Shown: in pieces, positions 11,419 through 24,000 of the stretch
Numbering within the stretch: the stretch's first letter is position 1
Layout: each line of letters begins with the position of its first letter
Assembly (NCBI GenBank): GCA_003586115.2
Contig: QVOM02000116.1
Location: 45,733,692-45,797,691, forward strand
Source of the DNA: Salvator merianae
Lineage: Eukaryota; Chordata; Lepidosauria; Squamata; Teiidae
Length of the DNA stretch: 64,000 nt
Reading direction: 5' to 3'
Translations under genes and position numbers: made by a program
The notes under the pieces: generated by a model
Databases searched by the model: none
The model's input: only the letters and a program-made list of their open reading frames with translations
What the model was told of the DNA's origin: nothing

Positions 11419-12760
11419 TAGCTGACCATTTGAATTTTCTGGTTTTGAACTCCAGACCGTTTACTGACTTTTCTTTGCTCCCACATTTGGCACTGTTCAG
11501 TGATAGCCAGCACCTGTGGGCACACCAGAAGTTCCTGGAACTGATATGCTTCAGTTCATAAGGTTCCTTTGAAACCCTCCGTGTGCCAGTGAATTTCCCA
11601 GATCTTACTCAAAATGAGTCAGCACTAAGGGAGATCAGCACTTGAAGAGGCTCAACCTGGAGCATGTCAGCACCATGTACTTCTGGCTCTTCCCCGTGCT
11701 ACTGACCACCAGTGGAACTATTAGACTGTCTTCATACGTTTGGACTTTGGACACATATTAAGATGTTTGATTTCCTGAAAATCTATTCCAAATAAATTTA
11801 AATATTAAATAAACCTTCACCTTAAAGTAAAATATTAATACAGCAATGACAGCAAAAAATGTGCATTTAAATAAAGGACGAGTGGAGCTTTGGTGGACCA
11901 GTGTTAGGGCTAAGCAACAGTTAAGTCGTAGAGAATTATAATCTTGCATTATGTAACTCTTGTTTATAAATAGGCATATTAGGGAATGTTTAAATACAAA
12001 TTGTCTTGCACTCTGTTTTTCACATGTATTCACTGAATCCACAATTCCGTTTTCTGAATAACTAGCTCTTTTAATTTTCCTTTCCATTGCTGAAATGGAT
12101 TTATTAATCGTTGGTGATATATTTTAATAAATCTGTAAAGAAAATGCTGCCAAGCACTATTTAGTCTTCTAACCTAATGGCACAAATGAGAATTTTGGTT
12201 TCATAAGCTTGTATGTTAGTGAAGACCGGAACCCGTGAATGATGTTTATCAAAGCAGTTAGTTCCCTATTAGATCTCATCCTAGCTTCATGGAAGGTTAT
12301 TGTGATGATCTGGTATGACTACAGACTATTAGGGCCTTTTTGCATTTAGCTTTGGTTCCAACCTTCACAATGAAAGGTTTAGAAAAGACTTTTATGTGTC
12401 ACTACATCTCACTGAACGCAAAGATCAGAATGTCTTGTACGGATGTGAAAATTGGATGATGACAAAATATGACTGTAAACATGGAGGCTCTTTTGGACTT
12501 TGGTGCTGGAGAAGGCTCCTCAGGGTAACGTGGAGAACTAGAAAGACCAACCAGTGGTTTCTAGACCATGGCATAATGCAAGCAAACATGTAGAACAATT
12601 TCTTCTAGGAAGTACCTATCACTTATTTCTGTGAAAACAACATGGAAGGAGATCAAATAACGTCTAGGGTCTTGATGGCACTTGAAGTTCTTAAAGGAGG
12701 TGGTTTGATGGAATTGTCCTACATCATTGCTGTTGTCCGTGACAGTTTGTCCTTCTTTTT
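11419..12760. other. Non-coding stretch, nothing recognised
   Basis: No splice-bounded open frame or classified repeat is seen. Chance frames of up to 109 codons lack any family resemblance. Confidence 0.4.
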
Positions 12761-12763
12761 TTA

Positions 12764-12986
12764 AGCTTCATTTACACACAGGTTAAAAAAAAAGTGGCTC
12801 AAAAGCAGTTTAGAGGTGGTTACATCCGGATGCCAGATCCACATTAAAGACCAGAAAATGCCCTTCCAAAAATGCATTTTGTAGCCTTTAACGAGGTACA
12901 GAGGTGGGATGGGAATACCAGTGTCCACATGCTACCATTTCTAAACCACTTTTGAGGTGCTTTTTTTAATGTGTGCAAACACAGCC
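12764..12986. mobile_element. Palindromic DNA element with 3-bp duplication TTA
   Basis: The first about 50 bases (AGCTTCATTTACACACAGG onward) are an imperfect inverse of the last 50, ending GTGTGCAAACACAGCC. TTA directly flanks both ends (12761-12763 and 12987-12989). The end sequence and duplication length resemble the GGGCC-end group. Confidence 0.65.
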
Positions 12987-13162
12987 TTAGTTACACATGG
13001 CTGTATTTCCTGGCTCTCTAGAACTGTTTGGGAATTGTTCCCTTGAAGATGTGTGTTGAATTACATCCCTGATACAGCTTTAGGTTTAATTCCCTTTGTG
13101 GTGGCAAATGTTGAACTATGTTGACTAGACTGCTCACTATCAGAGTTCACCACCCTAGGCCC

Positions 13163-13338
13163 TTTGTTTCCAGACCTCAAAAGGATTAGGACACAGGTCT
13201 CGTAGTAAATCTCATGTTCTTTCTTTATTGGTGATAACAGAATGCAAAGGTTTGTTTCCAGACCTCAAAAGGATTAGGACATAGGTCTCGTAGTAAATCT
13301 CATGTTTTTACTTTATTGGTGATAACAGAATACAAAGG
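13163..13338. repeat. Tandem duplication of an 88-bp unit
   Basis: Unit 13163-13250 is followed directly by unit 13251-13338. The two differ at only four positions. There is no open frame through them. The second copy merges into unique-looking sequence. Confidence 0.95.
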
Positions 13339-16300
13339 ATAATTGCAAGCAGTAGGCATATAACAATTCCAAACCATTCTCCTTTCCCACGCCTCCCTGT
13401 CCTAGTACCTGTAGACTAAACATTCCAGTCTTCCAGGCCTTTAGCATTCCAGTTAACCACCAACAAGGGAAAACAATGGGTCAGTGAGAAAAGCAAGCAG
13501 GCACGGCTGGGATCTGAGAACATGCAAAGATAAGCTGCACAGTGGCCAGCATGCTGACACTCACTCTTATTGTTAATGCATTTCCTGCTTCTTTCAAGCC
13601 CCCAATATTGTGGATGTTAAAGTGTTATAAACACGCCAAAAAGGGCCAAGTGTTCTTTGTGAATATGAAGATGTCTTGTAGTTGATGTTCATCTTTGTGG
13701 AAGCCAAGACAGGGCAGGTCAGAGTTGGTCAGGACAAAGTTGTCCTTTACCTGCTCCTGTGTGCCTTGACAGATTAAATGTGAAAAAGCCAAGAGGGAAA
13801 CTTTAATATAAAATGGAGATCAATCATATCATATGGAGGCAAGAATACAATAGCAGTTGTTGTGTGCACAGCCAATGTAGTTGAATGTTTGCCAGTCTTA
13901 GATAGAGCAAAGACAAAAAAGAGGCAGTAATTGGTAATTAATTTTGAGAACATATTAGATTTGGAGTCCACATGAAGTCAAAATTGTGGTGGTATTATCT
14001 AGGAGTATTGCCTTCTGGTGCTCAGAACAACATTCCTTCTCTCAAAGCACTGAAGGAATTTGCTATTGGTTGTTCTAATTAAAGTATTGAATTCTGTTTC
14101 TCTACCCATGAATGGAGCATTGTGCATCTTCAGCCTTCTGCAACCTCCAGATATTTTTGACTACAATTGTTGTCATCTCCAATCACTGGCTGTGCTGACT
14201 GAGTAGATGAGAGCTGCAATCTAAGCATCTCAAGAGTACTAGATTGAGAAAGGCATAGAAGAATAACAGCAGTGTTTATTTCTAGAGCAAAACTTGGCTT
14301 TACATTCTTGGCCGGGCCAAATTCTCCATGAAATGCTTTCCATTAAAAGAAACTGGTTAATGTTTAATGTATATCAAAAATTACTGAGCAATATAAAGCA
14401 ACAAATCAAATTAAAAGCACACCAATAAAAGAGTAATCATTAAAAGTGCTGTGCAATAACCTAGGCAACTTCCAGGTGGGTGCCGAAGGCACCCACTCGT
14501 GGGCCAGAGCACTTTGTTCATCCCCGGAGTGGGAAGGAGAGCCGTTCGCAGTCTTCAAAGCCATGGAGCAAAAGTTTCCAGGCATCCAAGTTTCCAGTTG
14601 GTGCTGTTATGCAAAGCACAGGAAATGGCCTTAGAAATCAAACCATAATGGTGCCGGGCAGTAGGAACACAGGTAGGTTGACTCAACACCACCTCTGCAT
14701 GACAGCTGCAGGAGTGGACCAACCCCGTACTCTCTTTTGCAGAGTAGCTTTTACCGCTCAGGAGGAGCTGGGAACTGGATGGATGCAGTGATATGCAGTC
14801 ACCACATCCTGGCACTCTCCTGGCACAGCCTGATGTGGTCACACAGACCCAACATGAGTAGATGTGAGAGTTGCGCATCAGGCTTTCATTATTGAAGACG
14901 GTACTAGTTGGTAGAACCCAACTGATGACCAATGGCATCCAGAAACTTAGACTGGCGTCCATAGTTTCATACCCTTGGAATGAGCAACAGTAAGCTCCTT
15001 AAAAGAAAGACTGTAAATTTGGGTCAAGAGCCACAATGCATTTGAGAAAAGGTGGGAAAGGACAGAATGGGTCAGGGAGATCTGATACAGCTATTGTTAA
15101 AAAGTTGCCAAATCTCTTGTGCTACCATCATCCTTTCCTTCTCTTCATATGCCATTCGAAGGTGGTAAGTGTGAAAACATCCCCTTTTCACATGTTCCAC
15201 GTTTCATTAAAACTGCCTGTCCTGCTTCCCTCCAATGAGCACCCTAGATTTTTTGTCTTCAGCTTCCATTAATGAACATTTTAGTCCAAAACATCTGTAG
15301 TTAGACCTTCATTTGCACTAAGTGTGTGTACTGGTTTATTTCAGCTCCAGCTGAACATCTGAGTTGAGGCAAGTTCAACTGCATGGAGCATGTTGTGCTG
15401 AACTGTTCTTTGCCTAGCTCAAGAGTTCAAATGCTTCAGAGTCAGCTGAATTGGCATGAACTGGTGGAACTTAATTGTGCTGGTCTGGCAGGCTCTGAGC
15501 TGTGGAGCAATGCAAAGAGAGGTTCTGTGTGAAGAAGGACTGCCTTGCACCAAGGTCTGCATGCACTGTCCAGCATGGTGCACAGAAGACCCACCCCAAA
15601 CCAAGCAATTAATTTGAAGCTGAACCCCAGCCGTACACGTATCTAATTTTCACCTAGTCACCTAGGTTTGTTGTTCAGATTACAGGCTTGAAAATGGAGA
15701 CAGCATATATGTCATGTTCTTGGTTGATTTCTGAACATAATGAGTTTTCTCTTCCACCTTATGTTGGCATAGAAGCAAGTGAGTCAGACACAGTAAGGCA
15801 ATAAAAGACTGTTGCCACACTTACCAGCCTGTCCCAGAACAAGACTTCTGTAGTAAGAAGGCTTTTCCAGGATAGCTCCTGCTCTGACTCTAAAAATTAC
15901 ATGATCTTCAGGGCCAGCTTCCAGGTTCTCTGATGGCTAGGAACTACAGAGCCCTCAGAGCACTAGGGTGACACATTTCAGCAGTGCAATTTGGTACACC
16001 ACTGAAATGGGTCCCCCTGCTAAACTGGCCCATAGAGGCATGCACCCTTCTTCCTGCCTTCTGGGCTAGTTTAAGCACCAGCTAGCAGACCTTTTTAAAA
16101 AGGTCACGGTACACAGGTGATGGAAAGGCCCCCAAACATTTCCCCCAAACATGTCCCAAAGAGTTCTAATACACGTGCTCTGCCATGCCATGTTGCATGT
16201 AGCACATTCATTTCCTGGCATGTCTTTCAGTTCTGTTTCTCTTTCTTTGTGCTTCTTTCCACTTTGAAAACCTATTCCCTAAAATTCCAAAATATTTGTG

Positions 16301-16880
16301 ACTAATTAATTTTTTTTTCATTTTCCTTTTTAAGTATTGAATTTTTTTAAAAAAAGCAATAAAAGACGATTGCATTCATTTGCATAGCATTCATTCTTGC
16401 CAGCACAATAATTGTAAACAAGCACATTATATGTATGAAGAAAATGATTAACCAAGCATCTCTCTGACTAATTAGCACATTCATGAAAGGATAAGCTGCT
16501 TGAGCAGAAGCAGAAATCCTCTAGGAATCAAGTCAACTATTATTTGTACGTTAAGATAGCTTGTTTTGAGGCACACAGAGGGGTGCCCACAGTCGACTCT
16601 GAAAAAGGTGCCTCTTCCGTCTCCCAAGTGAGGATCTTTTCAGTGGCAGACAAAAACACCCGTGTTCAAGGTGCAAAATCATGCCATGGAACGATGTCAG
16701 CAATTGTGCTGGGGAAAGGACCAGTGCAGCCACCGTGAGCTGCCACTGCAGATGGAGACATGGGGGCACTGGGCACTTTCCAAGGCCTCTATATTTGAAT
16801 ATTCCAGCATAAAGCATGGTTATTCCAGAATTCCAAATATAGTGGAATAAGCAAGCAATGTCTGGGAGCATTGACACAAA
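13339..16880. other. Non-coding stretch with weak repeat fragments
   Basis: No exon is recognised. 14138-14230 resembles a worn copy of the reptile palindromic repeat whose arms read CCAGATGTTNNTGGACTACA. 14477-14497 is a short hairpin of GGTGGGTGCC and its complement. 15950-16110 shares blocks with 26380-26530 and 46280-46380, a likely DNA-element fragment. The rest looks unique. The 135-codon minus frame at 14555-14962 has no recognisable domain. Confidence 0.4.
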
Positions 16881-17725
16881 GGGTGTCTCCAGACGACGAG
16901 AGGAAATTGCAGGATCTCCTTTAGATGCTGCAATTGCCTCTTGCTGTCACCACCAGATAGCAAGAGGCAATCCCAGAACAATCCTGGGCCTTTTCCTCAT
17001 TTGCTGGTTCTTCATGTTGTGGTTCCTTTTCCAAAATACCTGGGAGTTAGCAAACGCCCACTCACTTCCCTTTGTTTTTTTCCCATGCTTGCTAGCATCT
17101 AGGTATTTTAGAACATAAGAACATAAGAGGAGCCCTGCTGGATCAGGCTGTGGCCCATCTAGTCCAGCATCCTGCCTCACACGGTGGCCCACCACTTGCT
17201 TCTGAGCATTCTCAAGCAGAAGACGAAGGCAAAACCTTCATCTGCTCTCAACTCCCTGCAAATGGCCTTTGGAGGCATCCTGCCTGTCTTTCCAACCTGG
17301 AGGCAGTACCTAGGCTTCCATTCTAGTAGCCATCGATACACCTGACCTCCATGAATCTGTCCAATCTATTCTTAAAACTATCCAAACTGATTGCTGTCAC
17401 CCCGTGTTTTGGTAGTAAATTCCATAAACCGATGATCCTCTGGGTGAAAAAATACTTCCCCTTGTAAGTCCTAACTCTCCTGCCCATCGGCTTCGTAGAG
17501 TGTCTCCTGGTCCTAGTGTTTTGCTATATAGAAAATAGTTTTTCTCTATCCACCTCTTCCATATTATGAGAAATCTGACATCATTGCTGGATTTCCCATA
17601 ACACTGATATATCTGGTTTTCGATCAGTTAACCTGGGACTATACTGGGAATACCACGGATTTGTGTGGCATTGCCAGAACAATCTTGGGAGAATTGTGGG
17701 TTTTTATCTACATCTGGAGGCACCC
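16881..17725. mobile_element. GGGTGCCTCCAGA-family element interrupted by CR1
   Basis: The left end GGGTGTCTCCAGA at 16881 and right end TCTGGAGGCACCC at 17725 are inverse. The internal palindromes known from the 6526 copy are present: ATACCTGGGAG with TAGCATCTAGGTATT, and the TATTATGAGAAATC pair at 17562-17605. A CR1 at 17111-17562 splits the element between them. The element is only about 245 bases upstream of the first receptor exon found. Confidence 0.7.
17111..17562 (-). mobile_element. CR1 LINE 3' end nested in a MITE
   Basis: On the minus strand this is the CR1 3' UTR and the last part of ORF2. The CR1 terminus GAACATAAGAACATAAGAGG is at 17111. Both sides continue as one DNA element, so the CR1 inserted later than the MITE. 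5'-truncated and inactive. Confidence 0.85.
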
Positions 17726-17971
17726 AAGGAGGTCCATTCCAAATAAAGTAACCCAAAAGAAAGCCTTTTTCCTTCCTATTTAAAACATTTATGGGGAAGG
17801 GGTGCTGCTATACTTGTTCACAGTCATTTGTGGAATGTGCGTTTCAGTCAAATACATTCTGAAAAATGGTCACTGTTCCTTTTTCCCCAGGGTTGTAAGC
17901 AGCTCAGTTTCCTTTCTGGAAAGATTTTTGCAAAAAGATTAAAGATGAATGCTTTATGTTTGTTTTTCCAG

Positions 17972-18079
17972 GATGCGTCGGGTTCTGGGATAACCTTACT
18001 TGCTGGCATGCTGCAGAAATTGGTGAAACTGTTACAGTCCCTTGTCCGAAAGTCTTTACCGTTTATTTGAGTAAACCAG
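17972..18079 (+). CDS. VIPR2: VIPR2 exon 3: hormone-binding ectodomain
   Basis: Bounded by a TTTTTCCAG acceptor and a G|GTATTT donor. It starts in phase 1, completing a codon split with missing exon 2. It encodes [11 protein letters not shown], then [12 protein letters not shown], ending KP plus the first base of a Gly codon. The Asp of WDN, the Trp after TC and the two cysteines are the conserved core of the class B ectodomain. NLT is an N-glycosylation sequon. The open frame runs slightly beyond the exon, but homology stops at the donor. Confidence 0.95.
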
Positions 18080-21000
18080 GTATTTCAGCCGATTTATCTA
18101 ATATAATAGAAAATACTTTAAAGAGGGGTTCTTGTGCGCTGGCAGCAGCGGCAAAAGTTTACGCAACATTTGACTGCAAAGAATTTGTCTTAAATTTGGT
18201 GATGTTCTGCCTACATGCTGAAAGAAGCATGTTTTAGAAAAATGATTACATTATTTTTGTATTCCTGATACTCATAGAGGCAGCTGACAGTATTGCTCTA
18301 CTGGGGCAGGTGTGTGTGAGTACAAGTGCTTTATTTAAGCTCTGAACTGGACTTTAATCGAAACCTGACTCGGTGTGAAGATATTTGCCTTCCCCACTAT
18401 TGTGTGGGCTCTCCTCCACTATCCTGCCAGTACCCCAGTAGCTGGGGTAGTTATTTATTTGTTTGTTTGTCTTTCCATCCTGCCCTATATCCAAAGGTCT
18501 CAGGGTGGGTTACAATAAAATCAACATAAAAACACAATGAGCCTTTTCACACTTTCCACAGAATAAACCATGCAGCACGGATGCTGTCCACACCGTGTGG
18601 CCGGAAACCACACCAGAAGCCAGCTACCGGCATTCATGGTGCGAACGCCAGCAGCCATGCCCAAACCTTGACATGGCAGTGGCTGTGAAGCGTCCAGCCA
18701 CTGCCATGGCAATCAACAGGCGCACATAGGCGCATTGCAGGAGCGATCAACTGATCACGCCAGTGCAATCAGGCCTAATCCAGCATTGCGCAGTCTGATC
18801 CAGACTGATTGGCCAATCATGCATGAGTGATCAGGTGCTTGTGCATGAGTGATCACTGCATCGCATCGGCCTGGACACTCCACTACCAGGTAGGTGCTAA
18901 CGCACCTTACCAGGAGGTAACTATCACCTCCTGGTAAGGCTGTGAAGCACTAATTAGTGCACCACAGGTAGCAGTGATTGGGAGTGGCTATAGCTCAAAT
19001 CCTGTCCACTCGGACCTTCACAAGGAGCAGACACACTTGACTAGCAAATGTTCTTGATGCTTGTCAGTAGCAAGTGATTCTTCTAATTCTATAATGAACA
19101 GTATAATCAAATGATAATAAAAAGGACTTAAATTATAAATATGAAACTTCTCCTTTAGACAGTATAAACCTTCTCTTCATACATCTCTCCACAAAGTATT
19201 CATTTTATCTCTTTCTTTCTCTCAACTCTGAATTTTTGACAAAGCAAACAAAATCTTCACAAGCTGGATTGTTAGGTGCTATATTGCTGAAACAGTGTAA
19301 ATTATGGACTTTAGCTGTAAATTTTTCCATTACAGCAATCTCAGCTTGGAATAGATCTAGTCCTGGAATGGTTTTCTTCCATTTCTATCCTTCAGATATC
19401 CTTGTTGCCCCCAACACGAATCTAATCATGCCCTTGTGCTTGATTTATTTCTGATCCAAACTACTAATCATATTATTTCAGAATAGGGGCCCAAGGCACG
19501 CTATGGAGAGACGTCTTTAGATGTATTGTACTCTTTATTAAAGTTCAAAAGAATTTATTTGCGTGTTCTGGGATCATCTGAAAGTCTTCCAATGTGCTCC
19601 TCCTTCTAGAACTTTCTCCCAACTCCGTTCCTCTGTCCATAATTGGACAAGGCTTTTAAAATGCATTACAAACAATATTGGAATTTGTTGTGTGTCAAAA
19701 GTACATTTATCTCCCTGGCTTCTTATTCATCACTACAAGAACTGCAGGCTCTAATAGCCCTGCCATAGATCATTCAATATCATCTTAAATAATAGTGGAG
19801 CGTAATAATGGACTTTTCATGGAGACAATTTTATTCAAATTACTTCCCCATCTAATACATTTATGGCCACAAATTAGTTTTCTTAATAGCTGGGAGATAA
19901 TAGAACCTTTGCCAAGTGATTTTTAAATGTCATACTGTCCTTCCTGACATGCTACTACTGAGGAATATATATAATTAATCTGAGTAAGTAACAGCTAATT
20001 CTTACAAGATTTTAAGATAATGTCATGGGTAAATAGCCTGTATTCAGATGGCATAAAAAGACCACCTGGTATAGGCAAATGAGGCGTGGCAATCTGACAC
20101 TGCTGCCCCATTGGGCCTGTAGCCAGACTGCATCCTTCCACATGCCTCCTTGTTATGTTCCAGAGCCCCCTGGACCACCAGTAGACCTTTTAAGAAAGAT
20201 CTACTGATATCCTGGCCATCTTGACTGTTTAGACTGGGCTATGCTTCATCCAATACAGATGGAGCGGTCTAGCATGGGTTGGTACCTCCCATAAAGTGCA
20301 CCAGCATGCAGAAGGGAGACCTCTAGACCCCTTGCTGTCCCAGCCCAAGGTAAGTGCAGAAAGGCCCTATGAGTGGTTCGCTAAGAGCAAACCACAGTTT
20401 GGCACAAGTCTAACATATGGGGCACAGTGGAAGCTTCCAATACCAGGTCGGTTCAAAATAGGTTGTATCAGCTTGGCCTGGGCTTCAAACAAGGTCTACA
20501 AACAGGAGTGTTTCAGTACTAGGTGATCTGTCCACACCTGTCCCTGACATCCACTATTGTTTTCCTTAGCACCAATCATATCTATTTAATAAAAATTGCC
20601 CATTGAGAAAATGCTACTTAAGTGCAAGTTTTCAAGTTTTAGGCTCTATGTTTTAAATGAGAGTGAGGTAGCAAGCCTGAGTTTCAGGTTCTCATTCTCT
20701 TCTTATGGCATGCGTTCACTATTGTGGATTATGTTTGACTGATCATAATAAACTTATACTATCTTTGAAAGGCTATTTTTACTCTTGTGTTAAAGTTTTA
20801 CATGATTGTTGTCTCTCTCTCCCCCTTTTTTTTTTTTTTGCTTTAGGAAATATCAGCAAAAATTGTACAAGAAATGGTTGGTCAGAGATATTTCCAGATT
20901 TCTACATTGCTTGTCGGTTTGAGGAAGTCAGTGAGAACAGTACGGTAAAGAACCATTAGATTGTTCAGAAAGGATATCTTCTTAACATGCATTTCCACTG

Positions 21001-24000
21001 GATGTGTGAGAATGTGGACATTGTTAGCAGCTGATTTGGGCAACCGAGACCCAAATCTTTGGTGGTGGGCCTCCAAGTTTCTTATACCTCCTTGCCTTTA
21101 TTTTTTTTAATAGAATGTGTGCTGGCAGTGCAACAACTTATAAGATCCTAGTCACTAGCAATCTTATTTTCCCCAGGTTACTTTTACATAAAAGTAAGCA
21201 TGTGGATTTTTTAAATGCAGATCTGGGCCACTGCTTGCTAACATATGATCCATCAGACCATCAGCAATTCATGCTGCAGGGCCCATAGGCCAGCCTGGCT
21301 AGAAATTGCCAAACTAATTATCCTAGCCATAGAAGAAGCTTTAAAAAGGTCAAATGTGATTAATTAGTTGGCAGATTTTTTGGCAACCCTGCCACAGGCG
21401 GGAAGGGGCAAGGCTTCAGTTGGGGGATTTACTGTGATATCTTCAAACCACATTTTGAACCACAGTGGACCAAGATGTGGTTTAAATGCAGCGGCAGTCG
21501 ATGGCTTTAAGCCCGGGTGTTCGGGCCCTGCGCAAAGCTCGCCATGGCTGTTCGCAGGGCCTCCAGGCCTCTGTACTGCCTTAGCAGGTAGGCAACCTGC
21601 TGAGGCAGTACGAAGGCCCCATGAACAGCCATGGTGAGCTTTGCGCAGGGCCCAAACACCCGGGCTTAAAGCCGCTGGCCACCACTGTTTAAATGGATCA
21701 AAAACAAGGCTCCAACTGGAAGCTTTTTGCTCCTCTACTGGCCTGCTGATTCCCATGCATGAGGTGCCTTTACTCCATCTTTTGCTGCAGATAACTTCCA
21801 TTGGCCCTAGCTAGCATTGCCAATGAACTGCAAAGATTGATGGAAGTCCCGGCTGAAAACAAAAGATCCCTCCTGGATCAAGTAAAACCCAGCTCCTCCC
21901 TTGAGTCAATAATCAACTAACAGGGATGTAGTATGGACACAGGATGCAACCAAGTGAAGAACTAGAAAACAAAATCTGATCACCATCATCCCTGCGGACA
22001 GACATTTCTTTTTATGCCTTTCTGCGGTATGCTCAAGGTGGTTTAGGACCCATTTCCAAACAAAGTTCAAAGAAATTATTAAACAAAATACAAAAGCAAA
22101 ATACAAAGATTATATATCAAACTATGATGTAAAATGCAACACGTATAGTTATAAAGTCCAACAAAAAGAATTTCTTCAAACACACACACACCTGTCAAGC
22201 AGAGCTGTTCTCTCCTTCAGAGCATCTTCTGGCCAGTCCCAGGTCATTCTTGTAGGTAGAAGACTTTACCTGCAGGAGGGGAAATACAGAAGGCAGAGAA
22301 GAAGCTTGGGCAGGGCCAGCAAGCAGTCCCCAGCTGGATCCACTGAGCAGCTCCCTGTTCACCAGAATCCTTGGCCCAGGCAGTTCTTTAGGCACAGGCC
22401 TTTACCTGCAGAAAGGTGGAGACAAAAGCAGGGGAAAGACCCAGGCAGGGCCAACAAACAGTCGGCTGGTCCACTGTCTTTGAAGACTAAGGAGTCCAAG
22501 ACAAGGCTGCAAAGCTATGCAAACCCATATATCCATGTTTGTCACTGTGCACACTAGCCAATACTGACTTGAAACATGCACGAAGCAGAGAGGACTAGTG
22601 AGCTTTAATTTTTGAGCTGCCTACTGTGAGTGGGATGTAGTGCTGTCTACTTTTCCTTTATCATCTAGGTGCCCAAGGAAGTCTTTTTTGATTTTATATC
22701 TGTTTCTGTGGTCCTTCCACCTAAAACTGTTCATCAGAGCGAAATGAACTGCACAGCTCTTTCAATGAAGCAGCAGTTGGTTCCGTAATGAATCTTCTTT
22801 AAAAAAGAGAGCCAACTTTTGTCCACTCCTGGGTCCTTTCTGCAGACCTGCTGAGGCCTGCTAAAGTCTGCACTAGCATGCAGATGGCAGGTCCCTATTC
22901 CAGAATATAATCCAGATGAAGACCCTGTACAGAAAGGGCCATGGTTGGTGGTAGACTTACTCAGCTGTGGTGCAGTAATTGGCTAGGCCCTGCTTGTTAA
23001 AGTTTCTGTCACCCATAGATAAGTCTTCTCGGGAGCAAGTTTGAGAGTGATGGCCATTTGGAGACCAAGGGACAATGGCTGCTGGGAAGTGGGAGGGGGT
23101 TGACACTGCAAGAAGCCCGCTGGGGGCAAACCCCAGAACACAGAGCTGGAGCTGGGAGCTTCAATATGTAATGTATCTCTGAATTACATGCCTATGAAAG
23201 CACCGATGAGTGTGTGTTCCAGCACTCAGGGTGTTTTTATATTTTGTTCCTACAGAATTATGTCTTTCTCACTCGTGCTTTGGTGGTGCTCTGTATTCAA
23301 ATTTACCAGGAAAGAAGTAATAGATTTGATTCTGTATTCTGGCATTCCAAAATTGAAGTGCAGGGGCATGAAACAAAGCATCAGCGTCTGGAATGAATCT
23401 GAGCAAGCTTCTTATGTAAATCATAAAATCATTTTTACTAAAAAGAAACTAAATCATTAGAACAGCATAGTGCAGACTAGAGGGATTATATGGCATCTGA
23501 TTAAAGTATAATGTTTTAATGTGTGGAAGGTGGTATCTATAGTTACCAGGCTTTCACCTAGCAATAACTGACTGGCTTCAGAAAAGGAAGTTTACTGGGA
23601 AGGTGTACCAAATGACATACATTAACTAATTAAAATGATGCCAGTAGATATTCCATTTTGTGCGTAAGACAGAGAGTGGATGCTTGCTTCCTTGCCCTCT
23701 TCTTCATCCTACATATTTTTTTAATATAATTGGTGGATGAAAACCCAGACACCTAAGGTCTATGTCTAACCCTCCCATCTTGATGCCTCCAGAAGTTGTA
23801 AGAGAACATGGCAGCCATTGAATCTGCCTACTTCTTCCTTCTGCCGTGAGTAGGTAGTCTACTACAAGGGGAAGAATAAGAAATGATGGTACTGGGGGAA
23901 AAGTGGTTAGGAGAAGCTATGGAACTGCTAGGTGTAAAGGTAGAGTGCAGATTTCTAGGTTATAACATTTTATTGCAGTGTTTTATGCAAGGGCGCTTGG

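Noticed and set aside
14555..14962. 135-codon minus frame
   Set aside because: No known domain, overlaps a plus-strand frame of similar length, and no splice signals support it.
17956..18237. Reading the ectodomain exon as a longer single-exon frame
   Set aside because: Homology to the receptor ends exactly at the GTATTT donor at 18080, and the next exon continues the split Gly codon.
21364..21801. 145-codon minus frame
   Set aside because: It runs through the palindromic hAT MITE at 21489-21687; the mirror frame on the plus strand is open for the same reason.
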